IMG/VR virus record: IMGVR_UViG_3300039106_000829
Location: 1-39,024 of that record
Origin: a virus
Length of the DNA: 39,024 nt
Direction: 5' to 3' (one strand)
Position numbers and translations under genes: made by a program. The notes under the pieces are model-generated. The model made no database searches, was not told where the DNA came from, and worked only from the letters and a program-made list of their open reading frames with translations. Shown here piece by piece: positions 23,963 through 31,406 of this stretch (the stretch's first letter is position 1; the number at the start of each line of letters is the position of its first letter).

Positions 23963-24304
23963 TTATTTACCGTAATGCCTTGCCACTTCTTGAGGTGTCG
24001 CTATGCGAACCTTTTCGTGTGTAAGCCATTTTTCGGAAACCTCCTTGGTTACAATATTATAGCCTTTTATGACTTCACCAACTTCATTCCAGTATATGTT
24101 TCGTTCTGAAAACAATGCTACCTTTTCGTCCGCTTGTTTTTCAATTTTTTTAGATTCTACTGGCTCTTCTCTTGGAGTCCAGCTAGCAATCACCTCAAGC
24201 ATATTTAGCTTTGTTGTTGCCCCAAACAAATCAATATTGTTCTTTTTTGCATAAGACTTTATCTCCATAACAGTCTTTTTAGACAAATCTTCAATAATAG
24301 ACAT
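23963..24304 (-). CDS. SAP/HeH-like N-terminal domain head protein
   Basis: A 113-aa protein. Residues 1-45 (LSKKTVMEIKSYAKKNNIDL, then TTKLNMLEVIASW) match the helix-extended-helix pattern of SAP/Rho-N-like domains, which bind nucleic acid or act as small structural caps. The C-terminal half (KVALFSERNIYWNEVGEVIKG, then SEKWLTHEKVRIATPQEVA) matches a sequence type often found next to major capsid genes in phages. It has a strong AGGAGG Shine-Dalgarno 5 nt before ATG and an extended -10 (TGGTATAAT) just upstream. A role in head completion or DNA contact is likely but not demonstrated. Confidence 0.7.
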   Translation of the reverse strand: MSIIEDLSKKTVMEIKSYAKKNNIDLFGATTKLNMLEVIASWTPREEPVESKKIEKQADEKVALFSERNIYWNEVGEVIKGYNIVTKEVSEKWLTHEKVRIATPQEVARHYGK

Positions 24305-24320
24305 TAGTTCCTCCTATGTT

Positions 24321-24329
24321 ATTATACCA
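24321..24329 (-). promoter_or_regulatory. extended -10 promoter TGGTATAAT before the SAP-like gene
   Basis: The exact TGGTATAAT motif lies immediately after the stop of the 79-aa gene. It is followed by a leader with AGGAGG (24315-24310) and ATG at 24304. It could drive the head-tail connector genes. Confidence 0.6.
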
Positions 24330-24332
24330 GAA

Positions 24333-24572
24333 TTAGCGTCGTCTTCCTCTACCAAAATTATTTTGAGATGGCAAACGAATTCCACTTTGTATTCCTGATG
24401 GGTTAACAGCATTTGGTCCTGATGTATCACCCATATTTGTTTCACCAATAGTCCCCATAATGTTGGTCTGAAGTCCTCCTATACCCATAATAATAACTCC
24501 TGGGGTTCCCAATGCTACTATTGCACCTTCACCATCATGGCTATGATCTACTGGTGTTCCTGGATAAGACAT
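24333..24572 (-). CDS. small paralog of the major capsid N-terminal arm, with basic tail
   Basis: A 79-aa protein directly downstream of the major capsid gene. It shares the architecture of the capsid protein's first 70 residues: YPGT, then H-x-HDG-x-GA, a Gly/Ile-rich middle, then TSG-x-NAVNP-x-G and LP-x-Q at matching positions. It ends in GRGRRR instead of entering the HK97 fold. AAGGAGA lies 6 nt before the ATG, so it is a well-translated gene. The arrangement looks like a partial duplication of the capsid gene. It might occupy the same site as the capsid arm, act as a minor head or cement protein, or contact DNA through its Arg tail. No function is known to me. Confidence 0.75.
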   Translation of the reverse strand: MSYPGTPVDHSHDGEGAIVALGTPGVIIMGIGGLQTNIMGTIGETNMGDTSGPNAVNPSGIQSGIRLPSQNNFGRGRRR

Positions 24573-24596
24573 AATTTCTCCTTATAAATGACTGAA

Positions 24597-24620
24597 GGGA
24601 ACGGCTTTTACACCGTTCCC
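24597..24620 (-). terminator. stem-loop after the major capsid gene
   Basis: An 8-bp perfect stem GGGAACGG/CCGTTCCC with an 8-nt loop lies 20 nt beyond the capsid stop on the minus strand. It is followed by TTCAGTCATTT rather than a clean T-run. It may be a weak terminator, an attenuator, or a 3'-end stabiliser for capsid mRNA. Confidence 0.5.
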
Positions 24621-24640
24621 CAAGTCAATCGTTTTATCGA

Positions 24641-25756
24641 TTATGAATTGTTTGCTGCTGTTGCGAATGCAACTGCGTCAAGTTCTTCCCATTGTAGACC
24701 AAAGCGAACGAATACTGTGTACTCAATTGTGTCCTTCTTTGGCTGATAGAAACGGTTTACAGTGATATCACGCTGGAATCCCCATACACGGTTCTGTGGG
24801 AATGTCAAGTCAATATAACCTGCAGGGTAGTAAGGAACTTCCTGAACTTCAACACCGAGAACACGAGTTGTACGTGCTCCACCGAATGTCTGTGCTCCAC
24901 CATCAAGATATGCTTGACGGTTTGATTCTGTTCCTGGACCCTTGTTAACAAAGGCTTCTGCGATTGCATCAGCGAGTGTACCGTTGTTCTTTACGATACC
25001 CTGGAATGCGTCTGTACCTGCATAGAACTTAAGGTTGTTCTTGATTGCACGATACTTGCGTGGCATTGCGAGAATGATGTTTTGCATAATCTCTGTTGTC
25101 CATGCGTTGTCTGCTACAGTAACCATTGACTCGTGTGAGTCTCCGCCCTGTACCTTTGAAACAAAGCCTTCCATAATGTTAAGGAATGCATTGCTGCCAG
25201 TTCCTGTACCATTAATTGCAAGATCTTCAATGTCGTTAGCAAAAGCACTTGTCATCAAACGTACGAGATGGTCTTCAAGAGCGCCACCTTCTACGTTGTC
25301 TTCTAGTGCTTCTGTTGATACTTCCCAGTCCAGACGAATCTTCTTTGTAGTCAATTCAACCTTTGAGAAAGTAGCTCCTGCATTTGTAAATGTAGGGTCT
25401 GCTTGTGCTGCTGCACGAATTACACGCTCACCAACGTTAACTTTTTCAAGTTCCATTGTGTTTGCTCGCATAGTAACTCTACGTCCATCCTTAGCGAGAA
25501 CTGTAGCATCCCACACATAATCAATGAAGCGACGTGCTTGTTCAGGCAATAGGATACCACCTGGTGTACCGACAGGATTAACTGCGTTTGCACCTGATGT
25601 TCCGTAATTTGCTCCAGCAATATTACCTAGAATGCCTTCACGACCACTTACGATGGTTGCTGGCGCTCCGTCTGACCCAGATGCTACTGCACCTGTTCCG
25701 TCATGGCCGTGGCCAAGGGTAGTTCCTGGATAGTTTTTTACGATATCTTCTGACAT
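24641..25756 (-). CDS. HK97-fold major capsid protein
   Basis: A 371-aa protein. After an unusual Gly-rich N-terminal arm (YPGTTLGHGHDGTGAV to GGILLPEQ) it enters an HK97-type capsid fold: ARRFIDYVWDATVLAKDGRR, TTKKIRLDWEVSTEALEDNV, LEDHLVRLMTSAFANDIEDL and GVEVQEVPYYPAGYIDLTF. It follows the protease-scaffold gene, the standard order. I chose ATG 25756 because AGGAGG sits 8 nt upstream; an in-frame GTG at 25765 overlaps that Shine-Dalgarno and is unlikely. The N-terminal arm is duplicated as a separate small gene downstream. The protease may trim the arm, but no cleavage site can be read directly. I see no HK97-style crosslinking evidence. Confidence 0.92.
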   Translation of the reverse strand: MSEDIVKNYPGTTLGHGHDGTGAVASGSDGAPATIVSGREGILGNIAGANYGTSGANAVNPVGTPGGILLPEQARRFIDYVWDATVLAKDGRRVTMRANTMELEKVNVGERVIRAAAQADPTFTNAGATFSKVELTTKKIRLDWEVSTEALEDNVEGGALEDHLVRLMTSAFANDIEDLAINGTGTGSNAFLNIMEGFVSKVQGGDSHESMVTVADNAWTTEIMQNIILAMPRKYRAIKNNLKFYAGTDAFQGIVKNNGTLADAIAEAFVNKGPGTESNRQAYLDGGAQTFGGARTTRVLGVEVQEVPYYPAGYIDLTFPQNRVWGFQRDITVNRFYQPKKDTIEYTVFVRFGLQWEELDAVAFATAANNS

Positions 25757-25783
25757 ATTGTTCACCTCCTAGTGATTTTTATG

Positions 25784-26338
25784 TTAGTTGTATAGGTCGG
25801 AGAATTTGAGGAAACGTCCGCCCCATAGGGATTTTTGAACTGGAGATGAATCCAATTCCTGCACGATCTCGCCTAGATCGCCAGACTTGCGGAAAGCGGT
25901 GTCCTTTTCTACGGAATCAACTCTCTTTCCAATTTCATTAAAGGTACCCTTGATTTGATTTACATCAGTTGTTGTGGCATCAAGAGATTTCTTTATGTTA
26001 GCAACTTCATCACTAAGTGATTTAAGTGTTGCTGTTAGATCGCCAAAGGCATTAGTAACAGAATCTTTAATTTCAGTAATTGCATTTGCGATTACCTCAT
26101 CAGCCTTTGCAGCATTTTCTGCTACTGGTGCTTCTAGATTCTGAATTGCATCTTCTGTTGAAGATGTAGCACTATCTTCTACAATAGAGTCAGACTTTTC
26201 TGCTTCTGCAACTGGTGCTTCTGCTTCTACGACTTTTTCTACTGCTTCTGTTGGTTGTGCCTCTGGAGTGACCTCTACTGATACTTGTGTTGTCTCTTCT
26301 GCTACTGGAGCATCGAGAACTGCTGTATCTTCTGTCAT
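25784..26338 (-). CDS. scaffold protein from an internal in-frame start (Nu3-like)
   Basis: The ATG at 26338 lies within the protease-scaffold gene and is preceded by AAGGAGG with an 8-nt spacer, among the best ribosome binding sites in the window. Translation from here gives a 184-aa protein beginning MTEDTAVLDAPVAEETTQ, exactly the acidic helical scaffold region without the protease. This copies the lambda C/Nu3 arrangement, where an excess of scaffold is made from a nested start. The encoded Lys-Glu-Val-Ser-Pro over the Shine-Dalgarno is the linker between the domains. Expression of the short product is inferred, not shown. Confidence 0.78.
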   Translation of the reverse strand: MTEDTAVLDAPVAEETTQVSVEVTPEAQPTEAVEKVVEAEAPVAEAEKSDSIVEDSATSSTEDAIQNLEAPVAENAAKADEVIANAITEIKDSVTNAFGDLTATLKSLSDEVANIKKSLDATTTDVNQIKGTFNEIGKRVDSVEKDTAFRKSGDLGEIVQELDSSPVQKSLWGGRFLKFSDLYN

Positions 26339-27097
26339 AGGACTTACCTCCTTGTTAATCTTAGAAGTATTAATGCCTTTAGCACTATCAACTAAGAACT
26401 TTATCATATCTGCTTTATCTGAGTCATTCTTTTCTACAAAACCAATGTTTTTCATTTCATTACCACTTACTGGGCTGAGGTATGTTTCTTCATCAGATGT
26501 AAGTACAATTCCTGTTTCTTCATCATAAAATACATTTTCTACAATGGTATTTGCTATGTCGCCTTTAATTGTGCTTACGCCATCAACTTTTTCAACTGAC
26601 ATAATACTTGCAAACTGATTTGCTGGTGAATCCACTAAGGATAATTCTACTAAATCATAGTCTTTGATAATTCTGATTGACTTGTCAAGTTCTTCATTAT
26701 ATGCGTCGTCCCACTTGTTCATTCGTCCCCCGATAGAAAAACCAGTGTAGGTGCCATCTAAAACTTTTTCCCAAGCATCGCTTGCACCTTTAGAGATATA
26801 TGTAGAAACATAAATTCCCTTATAAAACTTTTTTGATTCTGGATCAAAATATTTTTCTTCTTTAAATGAAATCATTTTCCCAACTGCTGAAGGTTGGTGC
26901 ATTTCACGAATGTTTCCACGGAATTTTGCAAAGGCGCTCATTGATGCTTCTGTTGTAACAATATCATATTGTTTATCAACATTATCTAATGATGCAAACC
27001 CAGAGACAATTCTCTTCTCAATGTCAACTTTACCAAAGGGCATTGATAGGCGAACATTGTCGCCGTCAGTGGTCCAGAAAGCCTTATTTGTGTTCAT
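25784..27097 (-). CDS. prohead serine protease fused to scaffold domain
   Basis: A 437-aa fusion. Residues about 15-185 form the U35-type prohead protease: GKVDIEKRIVSGFAS, EMHQPSAVGK (catalytic His67) and GTYTGFSIGG (catalytic Ser121), then YDLVELSLVDSPAN. From about residue 254 to the end is an acidic Ala/Glu/Val-rich helical scaffold with a coiled coil (LTATLKSLSDEVANIKKSLD) ending SLWGGRFLKFSDLYN, which may bind capsid. The longest frame begins at 27109, but that ATG lies inside the -10 box TGGTATAAT. The ATG at 27097, 10 nt after the box, is the likelier start and the message would be almost leaderless. An internal start gives the scaffold alone. It should drive prohead assembly and then degrade the scaffold. 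Confidence 0.9.
   Translation of the reverse strand: MNTNKAFWTTDGDNVRLSMPFGKVDIEKRIVSGFASLDNVDKQYDIVTTEASMSAFAKFRGNIREMHQPSAVGKMISFKEEKYFDPESKKFYKGIYVSTYISKGASDAWEKVLDGTYTGFSIGGRMNKWDDAYNEELDKSIRIIKDYDLVELSLVDSPANQFASIMSVEKVDGVSTIKGDIANTIVENVFYDEETGIVLTSDEETYLSPVSGNEMKNIGFVEKNDSDKADMIKFLVDSAKGINTSKINKEVSPMTEDTAVLDAPVAEETTQVSVEVTPEAQPTEAVEKVVEAEAPVAEAEKSDSIVEDSATSSTEDAIQNLEAPVAENAAKADEVIANAITEIKDSVTNAFGDLTATLKSLSDEVANIKKSLDATTTDVNQIKGTFNEIGKRVDSVEKDTAFRKSGDLGEIVQELDSSPVQKSLWGGRFLKFSDLYN
26347..26353 (-). promoter_or_regulatory. internal Shine-Dalgarno AAGGAGG for the nested scaffold
   Basis: The minus strand reads AAGGAGG followed by eight bases and then ATG at 26338. It is inside a coding region, at the protease/scaffold domain border. 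Confidence 0.8.
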
Positions 27098-27107
27098 AAT
27101 ATATCCC

Positions 27108-27116
27108 ATTATACCA
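27108..27116 (-). promoter_or_regulatory. extended -10 promoter TGGTATAAT before the protease gene
   Basis: The exact motif ends 10 nt before the ATG at 27097 and swallows the alternative ATG at 27109. TTGAGA lies 19 nt upstream of TATAAT and may be a weak -35. The downstream capsid genes may depend on this promoter. Confidence 0.6.
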
Positions 27117-27138
27117 AATGTTTTTGTAGATTTCTCAA

Positions 27139-28773
27139 TTATTGAGATGCTCTACCTTCACCCTTCGGATTTCGACCAGCCACTGTTGCAGATCCATCAG
27201 ATTGATTATTTGTTCTTTCTGCATCTCTAGAACGATTGCCATTTGCTCTTGAATCTGCTGCCTGTCTTGGACTAAGTTCAAGTGGCTCATCTCCGTGATC
27301 TGCCTGTGGGAGATCAAGAATCTCACGAGCTTCATTAGGTAACATAATCTGATTTTTGACATAGCGCTCAAGAATTTGAGACTGTGCAATTTCATCTGTA
27401 AGCGTAAGTTCGTTAAACTTAAACTGAAGAATATCTGTCTTTTCTTTGATAATCTTGCTGATTACTTTTTCAAGATGCTGTTGTTCTGGACGAGAAACTT
27501 GCTCTTTAAATGTGCGATCTTGGGCAAGGGCTGCTGCTATTGCACCAGATTCTGAACCACCAAGTTTGGAAATTGGAACCTGATGAGCAATTAAAATATC
27601 ATCACGATTCTGCTTACGATACTCTTTAAATGATCCATCCTGAATACCGTTTTCAATTGGCTTCATCTCAAATTCAACTTTAGAGTGATCACTATCGCCA
27701 GGAAGAGGGATATAGAGAGTTCTGTGGGACTGTGACTTTAGACCTGTTTGTAAGAATCTAAACATCTTATCTTCAGCATCTGCAGATAGTTTTGCACCCT
27801 TGAGAGTGATTACGTATCTTGGTACCGCCTTGTTTTCAAAATAGTCAATATTGTACTGAGAAGCAAGTTGATCGCCAATAAGTGAAGGGAGGGCTGCAAT
27901 AATGTCAGGAACACCATAGTAAGTGTTTAAAGGTGAATAATCTTTAAAATGAACAATCTCATTTGGACGATTATCTGCTGTTAATGGGTTTCTATTTGTT
28001 GCTCCAAAATTACGGAAGTAAACAACTTTTGGTCCAATAATTTGAACATATCCATCACGAATACGTCGCACTCTCATTGTTGTAGACGGTATATGTCCAA
28101 TGTATCCAATTTCTCCACTTACCGTTCTGCCAACTTCCATATATCCATTTCCAGTTGCCTGAAGATCTGTATATATTTTTTCCATTGTGCGTGTAAAACT
28201 GTCGTCATCATTTAATGATTCTAGCCAGTCACGAATTTCTAGTTTTGCTCTTTCAATTCTATTTCTAGCACGGTTAGTTGCACCTTTATCTGCGTTATTC
28301 TCAAGACTCATCATTGTTCGATCTGTTACATCAAAACGGTAACCAAGACCTACGACGTTTTCAACCTTTGCATCAATAGCAGCATGGTTGGCAAAAGATG
28401 TATCATAAAAATTAGCAAGTTCGTACATATTGTAAGGTGGGGTAATTACATCAAACAAACCATAACCATTACGATAAACTAGTCCAGGATTAATAGCCTT
28501 AGAACCAGAATCCTTAATACCTTTTGGATCAGCATTTGCTGAATTTAAATATGAGTCACTTAGTAGATCAATGTTTCCATTAGTTGCAAGGTATCCTTCT
28601 TGTGTTACTGCTTTGTTTACTTGTCTTGTAACACGACGTTTAAAGTTATCTTCAAGTCCCCCAAGATTTTTTAATTCATCCCAGGACTTATTAAATGGAT
28701 CGCTATTTTTAAATTGACTTTCTGGTTTTTCTGTAGTACCAAGTCTGGCTTCTAGGTAGTCACTGTTACTCAT
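27139..28773 (-). CDS. portal protein
   Basis: A 544-aa portal protein of the HK97/SPP1-like type, forming the dodecameric ring at the head vertex. Recognisable segments are PPYNMYELANFYDTSFANHA near the start, IYTDLQATGNGYMEVGRTVS (crown/wing region), DYSPLNTYYGVPDIIAALPS, then RNDDILIAHQVPISKLG-type residues before the clip, and a polar C-terminus (NRSRDAERTNNQSDG). The longest frame begins at 28818, but I chose ATG 28773. It overlaps the upstream stop by 8 nt (ATGAGTAA) and has AGGAAAGG about 9 nt upstream. Size is normal for the family (450-550 aa). No terminase large subunit precedes it, which is unusual. Confidence 0.92.
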   Translation of the reverse strand: MSNSDYLEARLGTTEKPESQFKNSDPFNKSWDELKNLGGLEDNFKRRVTRQVNKAVTQEGYLATNGNIDLLSDSYLNSANADPKGIKDSGSKAINPGLVYRNGYGLFDVITPPYNMYELANFYDTSFANHAAIDAKVENVVGLGYRFDVTDRTMMSLENNADKGATNRARNRIERAKLEIRDWLESLNDDDSFTRTMEKIYTDLQATGNGYMEVGRTVSGEIGYIGHIPSTTMRVRRIRDGYVQIIGPKVVYFRNFGATNRNPLTADNRPNEIVHFKDYSPLNTYYGVPDIIAALPSLIGDQLASQYNIDYFENKAVPRYVITLKGAKLSADAEDKMFRFLQTGLKSQSHRTLYIPLPGDSDHSKVEFEMKPIENGIQDGSFKEYRKQNRDDILIAHQVPISKLGGSESGAIAAALAQDRTFKEQVSRPEQQHLEKVISKIIKEKTDILQFKFNELTLTDEIAQSQILERYVKNQIMLPNEAREILDLPQADHGDEPLELSPRQAADSRANGNRSRDAERTNNQSDGSATVAGRNPKGEGRASQ

Positions 28774-29161
28774 CAAATGCAGCCTTTCCTGCTTTATTGA
28801 GAGTCTGCTGCGCTGCATGCCATGCGCCTAGATCGTTCATAGATGGAATTAGGCCAGACTTCATACGATCCATTTGTTCTGAATGTTCTTCATCTGAAAT
28901 ACGAGTAAGGCCAGGAACAAATACTGCTTCTCCATCGCCTTCATCTCCATAGTGTTTTGCTGCTGCTTTAAGTTCTGCAATTTTGGCTACGTCATTACGC
29001 ATTGCCTCAATATTGAGCACATTGCCTTCTCCGTCAGTAAACCATTTTCCAGTTGACTTTTTGTATACATATAGACCCCAGTTATACTTCTTTTCTATAA
29101 CCTGTCTACGTACATTTTTGACAATTGGTTCGCCAGTTTCGGGGTTGATTAAAGAATCCAT
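28766..29161 (-). CDS. hypothetical protein before the portal gene
   Basis: A 131-aa protein that I do not recognise. The N-terminal 45 residues carry a beta motif with KKYNWGLYVYKKSTGKWFTDGEG. A helix (IEAMRNDVAKIAELKAAAKH) follows, then an acidic loop (YGDEGDGEAVF). The C-terminus is helical (SEQMDRMKSGLIPSMNDLGAWH). Two in-frame ATGs lie at 29167 and 29161. I chose 29161 because it lies 7 nt behind the extended -10 TGGTATACT, whereas 29167 is only 1 nt from it. The stop overlaps the portal start, so the two are translationally coupled. That suggests a role in head assembly or packaging. A small-terminase role is conceivable but unsupported. Confidence 0.6.
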   Translation of the reverse strand: MDSLINPETGEPIVKNVRRQVIEKKYNWGLYVYKKSTGKWFTDGEGNVLNIEAMRNDVAKIAELKAAAKHYGDEGDGEAVFVPGLTRISDEEHSEQMDRMKSGLIPSMNDLGAWHAAQQTLNKAGKAAFDE

Positions 29162-29168
29162 AACCATC

Positions 29169-29177
29169 AGTATACCA
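29169..29177 (-). promoter_or_regulatory. extended -10 promoter TGGTATACT before the head gene cluster
   Basis: The motif lies in the 52-bp gap after the reductase gene, 7 nt before ATG 29161. It probably starts the head operon with a leaderless mRNA. No -35 was recognised. Confidence 0.55.
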
Positions 29178-29213
29178 TATTCCTAATAGACGAGTACTTA
29201 AATAACCAGTATT

Positions 29214-31247
29214 CTAGTACAATTTAATTTCACAGGCATCAGTTGAACAGTATTTTTCAGACTCAGCATCAAGATTATCCTTGCCATCATAGATAGCAGA
29301 CCAGTCAATTTTGCCAATTGTTCCAACATATGCGTTGTATTCTTCACGAGTAATCTCACTGTAAGGCTGCTGTGGATAAGTTTTATTTCCCATTGGAAGG
29401 AATGAAACCGCTTTTAGCTGTCCCTCATACATATTAAGGGCTGGGGCAACAAACTTTTTTTCAGTCTCTTTATCAAACGACAGGGTTACAGAAACACCAT
29501 TATCTGACCAGTACTTCTGGGCAGTTGCTGCCAAACCAATCTTTTCAAATAGGCTAACCTCCTTCTCTGAACGTTTGTGTCCAGATGCAACTGGGAAGTA
29601 TACTACCTGTGTATTTGCTGAAACTAAGTCTGGTTCAATTTTATATCCCGCTGCTTTAAACAAATGAAGCATTGGATCTTGATCACCAAAACGAATGGCA
29701 CGAAGATAAAATTCTCCACCAGGCCCCCAGTGAACTCCAGGGGTAGCACCAGAAAGAAGTGATACAGATCCTGATGGCTTTACTGTAGTTACACGAACTG
29801 ATTCACGAACACAGAGCCATTCTGAATATGAATGGTCATATTTACGAATTGTGTTATATCCTTCGTCCATCCATTCACGAATAACTGGTAGACCGTGTTC
29901 GTCAGCAAATGCGGCAATTCCTGTAAGAGATGTACCGATACGACGATTGCGTTGCATAATACCGTTTGTTTGTTGCCAATGTGTTGGCATAAGAGTAACA
30001 GTCTTACCATACAAATATGCAAACTTTAATGTCTTTAAGAAATCTTCTTTAGACTCATGGCGATTGAGATGTACTTCTACAAGAGTACATAGTTCGTATG
30101 ACTCAAGTGGTTGTTCTGCACATGGGTTAAATCCCATAATTCTAGAATCTTTGTAATCTGGTGCATCAGCAAGACGACCATAATTACGAGCAACATCAAG
30201 CCAGATAAAACCTGGTTCTCCATTGTCTGCAATTAAATCAACATAGTCTTCATACTTTGTTCCTACCTCAGCAGCAATAGAATTATTACTCATCCATGCC
30301 CACCCTGGCTTCTTAGGATCATATGAATTTCTTTCTGCAAATACCTCTGGATTTTTAAGATTAATAAAATCTTCATCCTGTGGAACGCCAAGTGCAAGGG
30401 TAGCGGAACGACGAACATTGCCTGAAACAACGCAGGTACCAATAAGATTTACAATATCCACAATTGCACGACTATCAAGTATTTCTCCTGCTCTAGAACC
30501 GATTACATTACGGATACGTGTATGGAGATCAATAAGTGGTGCTGGACCGCTGGCTACCCCACCAAAGCCTTTAATCGGTGCCCCTAGAGGACGGATGAGG
30601 TCATAGTTAAACTCTTGAATAGGCTGGTTTTGACGAAGGAACGAGTTGATCAAAAGACGAACTGATTCCACCCATCCTTCACGAGTATCTGGTATTTCAT
30701 AAATAGATGCTGGTTCGGTTGGAGAATAGATAGGCATTTGCTTGTCTTGTCCAAGGGTATCAAAACCAACACCAATACCTAACATTAATGCATCCATTAC
30801 CCAGGCAAATAATGCACCTGGATCATTACGATCAATATCACGAGTAGAAACCATTGCACAGTTTTGAAGGGAAGCAGAGTTACGCTTCTCCATAGTCATA
30901 GGAGTTCCGAATGCCCAGAGACCACGGCCTGGAGGAGTCCACTTTAATTCAAACATTCTTTGGAATGCTTCTTGGGCAGACTTCTGAGCCTTGTTATCAT
31001 TCCATGGTAGGCGATTATCCTTAGCATGGTTTTTCTGTACTGAATACATACCCTCGATTACACGACGGCAAACCTCATGCCAGCGTTCCTTTGTCCCATC
31101 TTCCTTAACACGAGAATATGTACGAATAAATGTTACCTCTCCCAATGAGTTAGATCCTGCATCTGAGAATCCAAACGGTGCTGGAGTATTCTGATATTTG
31201 TTTACAAATTCTTCTGATAGACGAAAAGAAAATACGCTTTCTGACAT
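29214..31247 (-). CDS. adenosylcobalamin-dependent (class II) ribonucleoside-triphosphate reductase
   Basis: A 677-aa monomeric class II reductase of the Lactobacillus leichmannii RTPR type, which converts NTPs to dNTPs using coenzyme B12. The core motif FNPCAEQPLESYELC gives Asn374, Cys376, Glu378 and Cys387. The 11-residue spacing of the two cysteines equals that of Cys408/Cys419 in RTPR. Cys130 in QNCAMVS corresponds to Cys119. The C-terminal CSTDAC (Cys667, Cys672) is the CxxxxC shuttle pair matching Cys731/Cys736. All key cysteines are intact, so the enzyme should be active. It needs host or environmental cobalamin. A class II enzyme works with or without oxygen and needs no small subunit, which suits a phage. 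It has its own promoter and leader hairpin upstream. Confidence 0.95.
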   Translation of the reverse strand: MSESVFSFRLSEEFVNKYQNTPAPFGFSDAGSNSLGEVTFIRTYSRVKEDGTKERWHEVCRRVIEGMYSVQKNHAKDNRLPWNDNKAQKSAQEAFQRMFELKWTPPGRGLWAFGTPMTMEKRNSASLQNCAMVSTRDIDRNDPGALFAWVMDALMLGIGVGFDTLGQDKQMPIYSPTEPASIYEIPDTREGWVESVRLLINSFLRQNQPIQEFNYDLIRPLGAPIKGFGGVASGPAPLIDLHTRIRNVIGSRAGEILDSRAIVDIVNLIGTCVVSGNVRRSATLALGVPQDEDFINLKNPEVFAERNSYDPKKPGWAWMSNNSIAAEVGTKYEDYVDLIADNGEPGFIWLDVARNYGRLADAPDYKDSRIMGFNPCAEQPLESYELCTLVEVHLNRHESKEDFLKTLKFAYLYGKTVTLMPTHWQQTNGIMQRNRRIGTSLTGIAAFADEHGLPVIREWMDEGYNTIRKYDHSYSEWLCVRESVRVTTVKPSGSVSLLSGATPGVHWGPGGEFYLRAIRFGDQDPMLHLFKAAGYKIEPDLVSANTQVVYFPVASGHKRSEKEVSLFEKIGLAATAQKYWSDNGVSVTLSFDKETEKKFVAPALNMYEGQLKAVSFLPMGNKTYPQQPYSEITREEYNAYVGTIGKIDWSAIYDGKDNLDAESEKYCSTDACEIKLY

Positions 31248-31281
31248 TTATTGTGTACCTTTCAAAGTAAAATCAAATGAG

Positions 31282-31302
31282 TGCTTCGTAATTTTCGAAG
31301 CA
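31282..31302 (-). other. hairpin in the reductase leader
   Basis: A 7-bp perfect stem TGCTTCG/CGAAGCA with a 7-nt loop. It begins at about the predicted transcription start from the -10 at 31314-31309, so it would sit at the extreme 5' end of the mRNA, as stabilising 5' stems do. No T-tract follows, so it is not a terminator. Confidence 0.45.
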
Positions 31303-31308
31303 GTCTTA

Positions 31309-31317
31309 AGTATATCA
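31309..31317 (-). promoter_or_regulatory. extended -10 promoter TGATATACT for the reductase
   Basis: TGATATACT lies in the 159-bp gap upstream of the reductase, the largest in the window. A TTGAGC hexamer occurs upstream but 24 nt away, too far for a normal -35. The leader is about 55 nt, with AAAGG before the ATG. Confidence 0.55.
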
Positions 31318-31375
31318 TAACTTTGAAAAAGAAAATACGCTCAATTAAAGTATCTAAATCTTTAGTGCAGGGTTA

Positions 31376-31398
31376 GTACTTTTAAGATTGAAAAGTAC
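31376..31398 (-). other. stem-loop after the Cys-rich gene
   Basis: An 8-bp perfect stem GTACTTTT/AAAAGTAC with a 7-nt loop, just past the stop at 31407. It is AU-rich and has no clear T-run on the minus strand. It could be a weak terminator or mRNA 3'-end structure closing the accessory module. The rest of the 31248-31406 gap holds only the reductase promoter and leader. Confidence 0.35.
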
Positions 31399-31406
31399 CT
31401 TTAGTT

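Noticed and set aside
25757-25765. GTG start at 25765 for the major capsid protein
   Set aside because: The GTG overlaps the AGGAGG Shine-Dalgarno that serves the ATG at 25756.
28773-28818. Portal start at 28818
   Set aside because: It lies well inside the upstream gene with no Shine-Dalgarno; ATG 28773 has AGGAAAGG and a typical short overlap.
31248-31406. Cobalamin riboswitch upstream of the B12-dependent reductase
   Set aside because: The gap is too short for a typical one of about 200 nt, and I see no B12-box; only two simple stem-loops are present.
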